Positions 1 through 7,874 of a DNA stretch of 31,709 nucleotides are shown here, in pieces. The stretch lies in the NCBI GenBank assembly GCA_019411365.1, contig DXQT01000027.1, positions 1 to 31,709 of the forward strand. Direction: 5' to 3'. Within the stretch, counting starts at the first letter, position 1. Each line of letters begins with the position of its first letter. A model generated the notes under the pieces. It ran no database searches, was not told where the DNA came from, and was given only the letters and a program-made list of their open reading frames with translations. This stretch comes from Roseburia sp. GTDB taxonomy: Bacteria; Bacillota_A; Clostridia; Lachnospirales; Lachnospiraceae. Position numbers and translations under genes: made by a program.

Positions 1-55
1 AACCTCATGCACGGTTTGATGAGGGGCGGATGAAATTTTCATCCGCCTACTCTAC
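1..55 (+). mobile_element. 3' end of a group II intron (domains V-VI), partial
   Basis: The first bases look like the 3' half of a group II intron domain V (CCTCATGCACGGTT, 3-16). They are followed by a domain VI-like hairpin with perfect 11-bp arms at 25-35 and 37-47, then TACTCTAC, a common 3' end in bacterial group II introns. The 5' half of domain V and any intron-encoded reverse transcriptase would lie left of the window, so completeness cannot be judged. The intron/exon junction is placed near 55 by analogy only. The call is recognition from memory of the domain V/VI pattern; an unrelated hairpin remains possible. Confidence 0.42.
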
Positions 56-202
56 GTGAATGACTTGTGAGAGGACGCTTATATTTGCCCAATCAACATC
101 ATGAATCGCACCACAAAATCTGCAATTTACGTTATGGAACTTTGGTTGGCTTTGATTTCTGCCGCTCGTAGCATGGATTGACGGATTTCCATAGCCGAGA
201 TA

Positions 203-435
203 TTGCATGCTGCACAGTCTTGGATAAATAAAAAATAGAACTGATTTGTTTTCAGGATTTTGGGAGCGGCCGGTCCTTAGAAAGCAGACATTGCGATTTC
301 AAAAGACAATGTAATTGGATTTTGAAATCACGATGGATACTTTCTTAGTACCGTTGCCAGCGACAACAAGCGGAAGCGTTCCTGAAAACAAACAGTTCTA
401 TTTTTTATGTTTATAAATACTTTATAGGCATGCAA
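203..435. repeat. Near-palindromic element with long imperfect inverted arms (MITE-like)
   Basis: The outer arms TTGCATGC (203-210) and GCATGCAA (428-435) are exact inverted copies. After the same 13-nt distance on each side come long matching arms: ATAAAAAATAGAACTG followed by a TTGTTTTCAGGA block on the left, with the inverse on the right (about 227-256 against 380-411). The complementarity continues inward, for example TTAGAAAG (277-284) against CTTTCTTA (340-347) and GATTTCAAAA (295-304) against TTTTGAAATC (320-329). The whole segment can fold into one long imperfect hairpin. Nothing in it codes. It could be a miniature inverted-repeat element or a large terminator-like structure downstream of the minus-strand uronate operon. 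No target-site duplication is obvious. Confidence 0.6.
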
Positions 436-499
436 TTAACATAACCTGCGAAAATCCGTAACACCACCTGTAAGCGGCAGTTCAAAACCTAAACTCTGG

Positions 500-1138
500 T
501 TACTTCAATATTTCGCGGACGCAGTCAGCGATGTCGTCATCCTTGCAGTCAGCAAAGAAGTGTTTTGTAAAGTGTTCTCCGCTTAAAGCTCCTTTGACAA
601 GCTCATGATCTAATTCTTTTAAGATCGTGACAAGATCCCTGTGTGTAACAGCCTTCACTTCATCCAAAATCTTCTTGTTGCGCTGTTCCGGCACAACACG
701 TTCTTTTGGATAGCCGCCGCCACCAGGAGTGCAGAATAATTTTTCAAAAATATAAGTGAGATTTAATTCACCGCCCCAGCCAAAATTTTCTGCAAATGGA
801 AGCGCAATACAGTTTCCATCGTTTACCTGTGAGAACAGATAGGCATCTAACGGAGATTCAATATGACCGCAGAGTACCTTTGGGAAAGCGTTGCAGGCGA
901 GCATAGCACCCTCGCCGGTTCCACAGCCTGTAATAACAAAATCAGCAGCCCCGGAGTTTAATAATACAGCGGCAAGAATTCCATTTTGTACATAAGTGAG
1001 CGGATGATCGTCCTCGGCGGAGTACATTCCGTAATTGACAACTTCGTGCCCCATAGGCTCAACGACTGATTTTAACGTCTGGAAAATCAGTTCATTTTTG
1101 GCAGCCTGGCTGTTTTCGTTGATTAATGCTATTTTCAT
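500..1138 (-). CDS. dhuI: RpiB/LacAB-family isomerase, probable DhuI-type 5-keto-4-deoxyuronate isomerase
   Basis: This 212-residue protein of the RpiB/LacA/LacB fold has the hallmark GCGTGEGAM at residues 71-79, where Cys72 matches the catalytic-loop cysteine of RpiB. It is longer than ribose-5-phosphate isomerase B (about 150 residues) because of a C-terminal extension. That length and its sequence style recall the streptococcal DhuI enzymes, which isomerise the 4-deoxy-5-keto uronate formed from unsaturated uronic acids. Its place 49 bp after kduI in a uronate operon supports a uronate substrate over a pentose phosphate. It starts at ATG 1138 behind an AGAAGG ribosome site. It is the last gene of the leftward operon. 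The family is clear; the DhuI assignment is inference from memory and context, and a pentose-phosphate or other isomerase is the alternative. Confidence 0.8.
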   Translation of the reverse strand: MKIALINENSQAAKNELIFQTLKSVVEPMGHEVVNYGMYSAEDDHPLTYVQNGILAAVLLNSGAADFVITGCGTGEGAMLACNAFPKVLCGHIESPLDAYLFSQVNDGNCIALPFAENFGWGGELNLTYIFEKLFCTPGGGGYPKERVVPEQRNKKILDEVKAVTHRDLVTILKELDHELVKGALSGEHFTKHFFADCKDDDIADCVREILK

Positions 1139-1187
1139 AAAAATAATACCTTCTCTCTAAAAAAATGTAGGATGGATGATGGAAAAA

Positions 1188-2048
1188 CTACATCAGGTCT
1201 TTCATGTCACAGTTATCCATGTCATCAAAGTCCTGATTTTCGCCAACCATTCCCCAGATAAATGTGTAAGCCTGGGTGCCGCAGCCGGAGTGGATGGACC
1301 AGCTAGGGGAGATGACTGCCTGCTCGTTCCGCATCACGATATGACGTGTTTCCGTTGGCTCTCCCATATAATGCATGACAAGGGCATCTTCTGGCATATC
1401 AAAGTACAGATAGACTTCCATACGTCTGTCATGCGTGTGGCAAGGCATCGTGTTCCATACACTTCCTGGTTCTAATTTTGTCATTCCCATCTCTAACTGA
1501 CAGCTCTCTACCTGACCGGGAAGGATATATTTACAGATCGTTCTGTGGTTGGCAGATTCTAAGGAACCTAATTCCACTTTGTTGCAGTCTTTGACGATCA
1601 CAACGCCATCTTCCGGTGTTCCTTCCGGTTTGATCAGAACAGTTGGGCAGGTTCTGTGGGCAGGAGCACTGTTTAAGTAGAATTTGGCAGGCGCAGATGG
1701 ATTAACACTCTCAAAAGTGATGTCTTTGGAACCCATTCCGATATACATGCCTTCTTTATGACCAACGTTATATACTTTGCCATCGACAGTGATTTTTCCG
1801 GCTTCTCCGATGTTTATGACACCGAGCTCACGCCGCTCGCAGAAATACTGTGCACGAAGTTCATCTCCGGCAGTCAGAGTTAAAGGCTTTACAGGAACAG
1901 CAGAACCGGTAATGATACGGTCGATGTGACTGTATACCAGTTTGATCTGATCCGGATGGAACAGATCGTCAATCAAAAATTCTTCTCTTAATCGCTCCGT
2001 TGTGTAATGCTTGACATCTCTTGGAGATGCGGCAGTTCGTAATTCCAT
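1188..2048 (-). CDS. kduI: 4-deoxy-L-threo-5-hexosulose-uronate ketol-isomerase (KduI)
   Basis: KduI converts 5-keto-4-deoxyuronate, the spontaneous product of unsaturated galacturonate, to 2,5-diketo-3-deoxygluconate, the substrate of KduD. The 286-residue length fits the cupin-fold family (E. coli KduI is 278). The zinc ligands are visible in the second cupin half: His204 and His206 in PCHTHDRRMEVY, Glu211 in the same stretch, and His253 in SWSIHSG. There is no signal peptide, so the enzyme is cytoplasmic. It starts at ATG 2048, preceded on its own strand by AAGGAG. It lies 24 bp after uxaC and 49 bp before the RpiB-type isomerase and is almost certainly cotranscribed with both. The neighbouring DhuI-like gene may catalyse the same step, which would make this a non-homologous isozyme pair. 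Confidence 0.95.
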   Translation of the reverse strand: MELRTAASPRDVKHYTTERLREEFLIDDLFHPDQIKLVYSHIDRIITGSAVPVKPLTLTAGDELRAQYFCERRELGVINIGEAGKITVDGKVYNVGHKEGMYIGMGSKDITFESVNPSAPAKFYLNSAPAHRTCPTVLIKPEGTPEDGVVIVKDCNKVELGSLESANHRTICKYILPGQVESCQLEMGMTKLEPGSVWNTMPCHTHDRRMEVYLYFDMPEDALVMHYMGEPTETRHIVMRNEQAVISPSWSIHSGCGTQAYTFIWGMVGENQDFDDMDNCDMKDLM

Positions 2049-2072
2049 AATACATCCTTCTCCTTCAAAAAA

Positions 2073-3491
2073 TTATTTTACTAACTCTAAATCAAAATTA
2101 AAGTAGTTTACAGCATTGTTATAAGAAATTCCACGTACGATTTCTTCAAGTGTCTCGTAATCAGCCGGATATTCCCCATTTTCTACCCATGTGCCAATCA
2201 GATTGCAGAGGATTCTTCTGAAATAATCGTGGCGTGTGTATGATAAAAAGCTTCTGGAATCTGTTAACATTCCAACAAAACCGGAAAGGTTTCCGAGATT
2301 TGCAAGGGAGATCATCTGGTCAGTCATGCCGGTCTTATGATCATTGAACCACCATGCAGAACCCTGCTGGATCTTTGCAACAGCAGTAGAATCCTGGAAA
2401 CATCCAAGGATCGTACCGATGGACTGGTTATCGTTTGGATTTAAACTGTATAAAATGGTCTTTGGCAGCTCATCTGTACTGTTTAATGCGTTTAAGAAAT
2501 CTGCCATCTCGGAAGAAGGAGCATAGTTATTGATGCAGTCGTAACCGGTATCAGGACCAAGTTTGTTGAACATTGGAGTGTTGTTGTCACGTTTGCATCC
2601 ATAATGAAGCTGCATTACCCAGTTTCTCTTAGCGTACTCTTTTCCAACAAAAACCATAAATGCTGTTTTGAAAATGATTTCTTCCTCTTTTGTGATGGAA
2701 GCTCCACCAAGACGTTTTGCAAAAATAGATTCTACAGTCTCAGCAGAAGCAGGAGCGTACATCACATACTCTAAACCGTGATCGGATACAGAGCATCCCA
2801 TGGAAGCAAAGAAGTCCATACGGTTTTTTAATGCTTCACATAAAGAAGCAAAGGAATCTACCTTGATGCCGGAAACGTCAGATAAAGTCGCAAGGTAATC
2901 AAGATAAGTTGGTTTTTCGATGTTCATTGCTTTATCAGGACGCCATGCCGGAAGAACCTGAACGTCAAAGCTATTGTCCTCAGCAATTTTTTTGTGCCAC
3001 TCTAAGCTGTCAACAGGATCGTCTGTTGTGCAGATTAAAGTTACATTGGACTGTTTGATGATATTGCGGACAGACATGGATGAATCTGCAAGTTTTGCGT
3101 TACAGAGATTCCATACTTCCTCCGTAGTTTTTTTGTTTAAAACACCGTTGTATCCGAAATATTTCTGTAATTCGAGATGGCTCCAGTGGAAAAGTGGGTT
3201 TCCGATTGCTTTTCCTAAGCATTCAGCCCATTTGAAGAATTTCTCTTTGTCTGGAGCTTCTCCGGTGATGTAATACTCATCCACACCGCAGGAACGCATA
3301 AAGCGCCATTTGTAGTGGTCGCCGCCGAGCCATACCTGAGTGATGTTTTCGAACTGGCGGTTCTCGTAAATCTCCTGTGGATTGATATGGCAGTGATAAT
3401 CTAATACAGGTGTTGTCGCTGCATAATCAAAATATAATTTCTGAGCTGTTTCGTTGGAAAGAAGAAAATTCTTGTCCATAAATGGTTTCAT
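2073..3491 (-). CDS. uxaC: Uronate isomerase (UxaC)
   Basis: UxaC interconverts D-galacturonate and D-tagaturonate (and D-glucuronate with D-fructuronate), the first step of the saturated uronate pathway. The 472-residue protein matches the amidohydrolase-like UxaC family over its full length (usual size about 465-470). Early landmarks are the metal-binding HCH at residues 33-35 and the GDHYKWR and GNPLFHWSHLEL stretches that are strongly conserved in UxaC. It starts at ATG 3491 with an excellent AGGAGGT ribosome site. Only 19 bp separate it from the upstream lacI-type gene, so regulator and enzyme share a transcript. Its partners UxaB and UxaA are encoded divergently on the plus strand. Confidence 0.97.
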   Translation of the reverse strand: MKPFMDKNFLLSNETAQKLYFDYAATTPVLDYHCHINPQEIYENRQFENITQVWLGGDHYKWRFMRSCGVDEYYITGEAPDKEKFFKWAECLGKAIGNPLFHWSHLELQKYFGYNGVLNKKTTEEVWNLCNAKLADSSMSVRNIIKQSNVTLICTTDDPVDSLEWHKKIAEDNSFDVQVLPAWRPDKAMNIEKPTYLDYLATLSDVSGIKVDSFASLCEALKNRMDFFASMGCSVSDHGLEYVMYAPASAETVESIFAKRLGGASITKEEEIIFKTAFMVFVGKEYAKRNWVMQLHYGCKRDNNTPMFNKLGPDTGYDCINNYAPSSEMADFLNALNSTDELPKTILYSLNPNDNQSIGTILGCFQDSTAVAKIQQGSAWWFNDHKTGMTDQMISLANLGNLSGFVGMLTDSRSFLSYTRHDYFRRILCNLIGTWVENGEYPADYETLEEIVRGISYNNAVNYFNFDLELVK

Positions 3492-3510
3492 AATAATGAC
3501 CTCCTAAAAG

Positions 3511-4527
3511 TTAAAATAATGTTGTTCCTCGTTTTATGATTTTTCCAGAGAAAATCGATTTTTTTGGCATTTCCTCTCCGGCTAAAACACCGAGCAATGT
3601 CTGGACTAACTGGTGTGTCTGGGTTTCTAAACGGTTGTCAACAGAAGTCAGCTCCGGTGTACAGCAGTTTGTCAGCATGGAGTTGTTATATCCCATAACG
3701 GAAAGGTCTTCCGGGATGCGAATCCCTTTTTTCTGCGCATATTTGATACTGCCAATCGCAAGGGAATCGTCAGAAGTCATGATGCCATGAAAAGACGCCC
3801 CTTTTTTTGCAATGTCTGCCACAAAGTCGGCAATCTCATCCAGATGTTCGATATTGCCGTCGTAAAAGTGGATCAGTTTTTCAAAACCCGGAATATTGTG
3901 TTCTTTCATTGCATCGCGGAATCCGTGAAGCTTCTTTAAGCCACTGTAGGATTTGGAATCATACAGATACAGGATATCCGTGATTCCTGCCTGGATCATT
4001 TCAGCTGTTGCCTCAAACATGGTTCCATAATCATCACAGAGTGTACTGTAAACATTCGGATAATCAAAGGAAGCATTTAACAGCATGATTGGAACCTGCG
4101 TGGAAACATCCTTAATATACTGGTTTTCATCCTCGGTGGAACCGATGAAGTTAGAACCTACCAATATAATGCTGTCCACCTTTTTGGAAAGAATTAAATT
4201 AAGGTAATTCTTTTTGATGTCCAGATTATAACCGGTACAGCATAAAAGAGATTCGTATCCGTTTGCCTGTAATTCCTGCTCCAGAAAGTAGACTGCCTTT
4301 GCAAGAAAAAGGTCAGACGAATCTGCACAGAGAATACCGATCGTTTTTAAGGAATGCAGTCCCATGCCACGTGCAAAAGCATTTGGAGTGTAATCGTATT
4401 TGTCGATGACATCCATGACTTTTTTGCGGGTGGATGGGCGGACGTTTTCACTGCCATTTAAAACACGTGATACAGTGGCGATGGAAACACCGGCTTTTTT
4501 TGAAATGTCGTAAATTGTCATTGCCAT
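3511..4527 (-). CDS. LacI-family transcriptional repressor of the uronate locus
   Basis: This is a 338-residue LacI/GalR regulator. The N-terminal helix-turn-helix is TIYDISKKAGVSIATVSRVL (from residue 4), with the hinge-helix PNAFARGM region near residues 48-55, followed by a periplasmic-binding-protein-like effector domain. It is the first gene of the leftward operon and faces the divergent uxaB operon. LacI-type palindromes lie in the shared intergenic region and before the ABC binding-protein gene, which suggests it represses all three promoters until a uronate-derived inducer is present. KDG or a keto-deoxy intermediate is a plausible inducer by analogy with KdgR-type LacI proteins, but the sequence does not show this. 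ATG 4527 follows AGGGGAT at a suitable distance; a second ATG two codons later is also possible. Confidence 0.93.
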   Translation of the reverse strand: MAMTIYDISKKAGVSIATVSRVLNGSENVRPSTRKKVMDVIDKYDYTPNAFARGMGLHSLKTIGILCADSSDLFLAKAVYFLEQELQANGYESLLCCTGYNLDIKKNYLNLILSKKVDSIILVGSNFIGSTEDENQYIKDVSTQVPIMLLNASFDYPNVYSTLCDDYGTMFEATAEMIQAGITDILYLYDSKSYSGLKKLHGFRDAMKEHNIPGFEKLIHFYDGNIEHLDEIADFVADIAKKGASFHGIMTSDDSLAIGSIKYAQKKGIRIPEDLSVMGYNNSMLTNCCTPELTSVDNRLETQTHQLVQTLLGVLAGEEMPKKSIFSGKIIKRGTTLF

Positions 4528-4554
4528 AGTAAATCCCCTGAAAAATGTGTTCTA

Positions 4555-4577
4555 TGTAAGAAATGGACTTCCTTACA
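4555..4577. promoter_or_regulatory. Candidate autoregulatory operator upstream of the lacI-type gene
   Basis: TGTAAG (4555-4560) and CTTACA (4572-4577) are inverted half-sites 11 bp apart, just downstream of the minus-strand -10 candidate. The half-sites equal those of the compact palindromes at 4794 and 8782, but the wide spacing is not typical for LacI proteins. Autoregulation through this site is therefore only suggested. Confidence 0.4.
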
Positions 4578-4579
4578 TT

Positions 4580-4585
4580 ATTATA
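4580..4585 (-). promoter_or_regulatory. Candidate -10 element for the lacI-uxaC-kduI-dhuI operon
   Basis: Read on the minus strand this is a perfect TATAAT, about 50 bp before the regulator's start codon and immediately upstream of the split TGTAAG...CTTACA site. No good -35 hexamer is seen at 17 bp, where the sequence is only T-rich. The promoter is supported mainly by the exact -10 and its position. Confidence 0.45.
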
Positions 4586-4758
4586 AAGCTGCTTATGTAT
4601 TATAAAAATGAAAGCAGTTACACTGCAATCATAAATATTATACAACAAGCAAAAAAATAAAGCAACAAAAGAAATGGCAAAAATAACAAAAATGTTAAAA
4701 TAATACGTGCAATATCAACAAAAATATGCGAAATGTACAAAATAATCAAAAATACATA

Positions 4759-4787
4759 TTGACGAAATTGAAAAAAGGTGTAAGAAT
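4759..4787 (+). promoter_or_regulatory. Promoter of the uxaB-uxaA-kduD operon
   Basis: The -35 is TTGACG (4759-4764), with a 17-bp spacer to the -10 AAGAAT (4782-4787) preceded by a TGT extended -10. The sequence from TG through ACAAAATGTAA aligns base for base with the promoter before the ABC binding-protein gene (8767 onward), which supports this placement. The operator at 4794 begins a few bases downstream, so repressor binding would block initiation. The remaining 4528-4864 intergenic DNA is AT-rich and holds no gene that I can support. Confidence 0.6.
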
Positions 4788-4793
4788 ACAAAA

Positions 4794-4807
4794 TGTAAAC
4801 GCTTACA
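4794..4807. promoter_or_regulatory. LacI-type operator before uxaB
   Basis: TGTAAACGCTTACA is a 14-bp palindrome with one mismatch and the central CG typical of LacI/GalR-family operators. It overlaps the expected transcription start of the uxaB promoter. The same ACAAAATGTAA context recurs at 8782. The cognate protein is inferred to be the adjacent LacI-family regulator. Confidence 0.7.
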
Positions 4808-4864
4808 AATTGTAAAAATAAATAAAGCGAAACAATGATGAAAAAATGAATCGGGAGGCTGGAA

Positions 4865-6328
4865 ATGGAACTTTTAAGTAAAGCAAAGACAGGAAAAGTA
4901 GAAAGACCTGTCAAAGTATTACAGTTTGGTGAGGGAAATTTTCTTCGTGCATTTGTGGATTACATGATCGATATTGCAAATGAGAGCGGAGATTTTAATG
5001 GAGATATCGTACTTGTAAAACCGATCGAGTTTGGAACACTGGATCGTTTCCATGATCAGGAGTGTCAGTACACAGTACAGTTGAGAGGAATTGTGGACGG
5101 AGAACCAAAACGTATCAATCGTATCGTGACCAGCGTGACGGATGTGGTAGATGCCTATGGAGAATATGAAAAGTATGCAGCATATGCAAAATTAGATACG
5201 TTACGTTTTATTGTATCCAACACAACGGAAGCAGGAATCGTCTATGACGATACAGATAAAATAGAGTTAAATCCTCCAAAGAGTTATCCGGGAAAACTGA
5301 CAAAGTTCTTATATGAGAGATACAGACATTTTAACGGTGCGGCGGACAAGGGGCTTGTGATGCTTCCGGTAGAGCTGATCGACGATAATGGAATCCATTT
5401 GAAAGAATGTGTTTTAAAACTGGCAGCACTTTGGAATCTGGAAGAAGGATTCACAAACTGGGTCAATGAGGCATGTGTGTTCACCTCTACATTAGTAGAC
5501 CGTATCGTAACCGGATATCCGAGAGATGAGGCAGAAGAGCTTTGCAAAGAATTTGGATATCAGGATAACCTGATTGTTACCGGTGAGCCATTTGCGTTGT
5601 GGGTGATCGAGAGTGCAAAAGATATCAGTGAGGAATTCCCACTCCCAAAAGCTGGTCTGCCGGTAATCTTCACAGACAACCAGAAACCTTACAAGCAGAG
5701 AAAAGTAAGAATTTTAAACGGAGCACATACTTCCTTTGTTCTCGCGTCTTATCTGGCAGGAAATGATATTGTTCTCGAATCCATGCAGGATGAACTGATC
5801 TTCAACTTTATGAAGAAGACAATTTTTGAGGAAGTGATCCCGACACTGACATTGCCAAAACAGGATCTGATCGATTTTGCAAATGCAGTGATCACAAGAT
5901 TTAACAATCCTTATGTAAAACATGCATTATTATCCATCTCTTTGAACTCTGTTTCAAAATGGAGAGCGAGATGCATGCCAAGCTTTTTGGGATATATTGA
6001 AAAAGAAGGAAAACTTCCCGAGCATTTGACATTCTCACTTGCAGCGTTGATGGCATTCTACACTGGAACAGAGATCAGGGACAAAGCGTTGATCGGACAC
6101 CGTGGAGAGCAGGAATACAATATTTTGGATGATGCTGCAGTATTGGAATTTTTTGCGGCAAACAGCAGCAAAGAGCCAAGAGAATTCGCACATGCAGTCC
6201 TTTCGAATGAAGATTTCTGGGGACAGGATTTAAGCAGTCTTGCAGGCGTGGAAGATGCAGTTGCTTCTTATCTTACAGAGATCCGTGCATCTGGTATGAG
6301 AAAGGCAATGGAGAAAATTTTTGCATAA
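4865..6328 (+). CDS. uxaB: Tagaturonate reductase (UxaB)
   Basis: This NAD-dependent altronate dehydrogenase / tagaturonate reductase converts tagaturonate (from UxaC) to altronate (for UxaA). At 487 residues it has the usual length for UxaB of the mannitol-dehydrogenase superfamily. The nucleotide-binding N terminus reads VLQFGEGNFLRAFVDYM (about residues 17-33), and the family's substrate-site lysine region appears as KVRILNGAHTS near residues 280-290. It starts at ATG 4865 after GGGAGG. It is the first gene of the rightward operon, 21 bp before uxaA, and is probably controlled by the TGTAAACGCTTACA operator in its leader. Fructuronate reductase (UxuB) is a related alternative, but pairing with UxaA favours the galacturonate arm. 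Confidence 0.93.
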   Translation: MELLSKAKTGKVERPVKVLQFGEGNFLRAFVDYMIDIANESGDFNGDIVLVKPIEFGTLDRFHDQECQYTVQLRGIVDGEPKRINRIVTSVTDVVDAYGEYEKYAAYAKLDTLRFIVSNTTEAGIVYDDTDKIELNPPKSYPGKLTKFLYERYRHFNGAADKGLVMLPVELIDDNGIHLKECVLKLAALWNLEEGFTNWVNEACVFTSTLVDRIVTGYPRDEAEELCKEFGYQDNLIVTGEPFALWVIESAKDISEEFPLPKAGLPVIFTDNQKPYKQRKVRILNGAHTSFVLASYLAGNDIVLESMQDELIFNFMKKTIFEEVIPTLTLPKQDLIDFANAVITRFNNPYVKHALLSISLNSVSKWRARCMPSFLGYIEKEGKLPEHLTFSLAALMAFYTGTEIRDKALIGHRGEQEYNILDDAAVLEFFAANSSKEPREFAHAVLSNEDFWGQDLSSLAGVEDAVASYLTEIRASGMRKAMEKIFA

Positions 6329-6349
6329 TAAATAAGGAGTCCAACAGAA

Positions 6350-7831
6350 ATGAAAGACTTTATGAAAATCAACGAAAACGATAATGTGATCGTTGCATTG
6401 AAAGAAATGAAAAAAGGAGAAAAGATCTCATTGGAAAACACAGAGATCGAAGCTCTTGAAACAATTCCTGCCGGACATAAAATGGCAGTGAAAGATATCT
6501 GCGAAGGCGCAGATGTTATCAAATACGGATTCCGTATAGGTACTGCGAAGGAAGATATCAAAGCGGGACAGTGGGTTCACACGCACAATATCAAAACTGC
6601 ACTTGGAGATCTGCTGGAATACAAATATGAACCGGTACACATGGAAGAAAAAATAACAGAGGATGCCACATTCCTTGGTTTTCAGAGACCGGATGGAAAA
6701 GTCGGTGTCAGAAATGAGATCTGGATTATTCCGACGGTTGGCTGTGTCAACAATATTGCAACTGCCATGGCAAAACGGGCGAATGCAAAGGTGAAAGGTT
6801 CCGTGCAGGAAGTGATCGCATTCCCACATCCTTATGGATGTTCCCAGATGGGAGATGATCAGGAGCATACACGAACGATCCTTGCGGATCTGATCAACCA
6901 TCCGAATGCGGGCGGAGTGCTGGTGCTTGGACTTGGTTGTGAAAACAGTAACATTGATGTATTAAAACCATACATTGGTGATTACGACGAAAAGCGTGTG
7001 AAGTTCCTCGTCTGTCAGGAAGTGGAAGATGAGATGGAAAAAGGCGGGGAACTGCTTGAGGAACTGATCGATTATGCAGCTGCCTTCGAGCGGGAACCGA
7101 TCAGCGTTTCAAAACTGATCATTGGCATGAAGTGCGGTGGAAGCGATGGATTTTCCGGCATTACCGCAAATCCTCTTGTGGGAAGATTTTCAGATCTTCT
7201 GATCAGCAAAAAAGGAACGACAATCCTCACGGAAGTACCTGAGATGTTTGGTGCTGAGACGATCCTTATGAACCGCTGTGAGAACGAGCAGTTGTTTGAT
7301 AAGACGGTAGAACTGATCAATGATTTCAAACAATATTTTAAAGATAATCACCAGACGATTTATGAGAATCCGTCTCCGGGAAACAAAAAAGGTGGTATTT
7401 CCACTCTGGAAGACAAGTCGCTTGGCTGTACCCAGAAGTCGGGAAATGCTCCGGTGAAGGGCGTGCTTGCCTACGGCGAACCTGTAGTGGCACCGGGACT
7501 GAATCTGCTCAGTGCACCGGGAAATGACCTTGTGGCTGCGACAGCACTTGCTGCCAGCGGGGCACATATTGTGTTGTTTACCACTGGCCGCGGAACTCCG
7601 TTTGCATCTCCGGTTCCGACAGTCAAAATCTCAAGCAACAGTTCCCTTGCCGGAAGAAAGAAGAACTGGATTGATTTTAATGCGGGAGTGCTGGTGGAAG
7701 ATCAGGAATTGGATGAGACGGCACAGAAACTATTTGATTATGTAGTAGAAGTTGCATCCGGTAAAAAAGTCTGTAGCGAGGAAGCAGGATTCCACGATAT
7801 GGCGATTTTTAAACAGGGTGTTACATTATAA
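6350..7831 (+). CDS. uxaA: Altronate dehydratase (UxaA)
   Basis: UxaA removes water from D-altronate to give 2-keto-3-deoxygluconate and ends the galacturonate-specific arm. The 493-residue protein has the two-part family layout: a small N-terminal SAF-type domain (about residues 10-90) and a long C-terminal galactarate/altronate dehydratase domain. Conserved stretches include MKCGGSDGFSG (about 259-269), GCTQKSGNAPVKG (about 358) and GRGTPFASPVPTVKISSN (about 414-431). The family is iron-dependent. It starts at ATG 6350 behind AAGGAG, 21 bp after uxaB. The next gene, kduD, begins 43 bp downstream with its own GAGGGGA ribosome site. Confidence 0.95.
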   Translation: MKDFMKINENDNVIVALKEMKKGEKISLENTEIEALETIPAGHKMAVKDICEGADVIKYGFRIGTAKEDIKAGQWVHTHNIKTALGDLLEYKYEPVHMEEKITEDATFLGFQRPDGKVGVRNEIWIIPTVGCVNNIATAMAKRANAKVKGSVQEVIAFPHPYGCSQMGDDQEHTRTILADLINHPNAGGVLVLGLGCENSNIDVLKPYIGDYDEKRVKFLVCQEVEDEMEKGGELLEELIDYAAAFEREPISVSKLIIGMKCGGSDGFSGITANPLVGRFSDLLISKKGTTILTEVPEMFGAETILMNRCENEQLFDKTVELINDFKQYFKDNHQTIYENPSPGNKKGGISTLEDKSLGCTQKSGNAPVKGVLAYGEPVVAPGLNLLSAPGNDLVAATALAASGAHIVLFTTGRGTPFASPVPTVKISSNSSLAGRKKNWIDFNAGVLVEDQELDETAQKLFDYVVEVASGKKVCSEEAGFHDMAIFKQGVTL

Positions 7832-7874
7832 AAAGAATATAACCGGGAGAACCCGGAGAAAGAGGGGAAAGTAT

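Noticed and set aside
47..208. Minus-strand 53-codon ORF with an NCRFCGAIHDVDW segment
   Set aside because: It has a CxxC pair but no ribosome site, it runs into the intron-like hairpin, and it overlaps the arm of the palindrome. It could be a remnant of a gene interrupted by the intron, but I cannot support it as a gene.
6428..6901. Long minus-strand ORF inside uxaA
   Set aside because: It is a shadow of the uxaA coding frame, has no family-like motifs, and lies inside a strongly supported gene.
7752..7874. Upstream extension of the kduD frame
   Set aside because: These codons overlap uxaA and encode a basic stretch unlike SDR proteins. ATG 7875 has a proper ribosome site.
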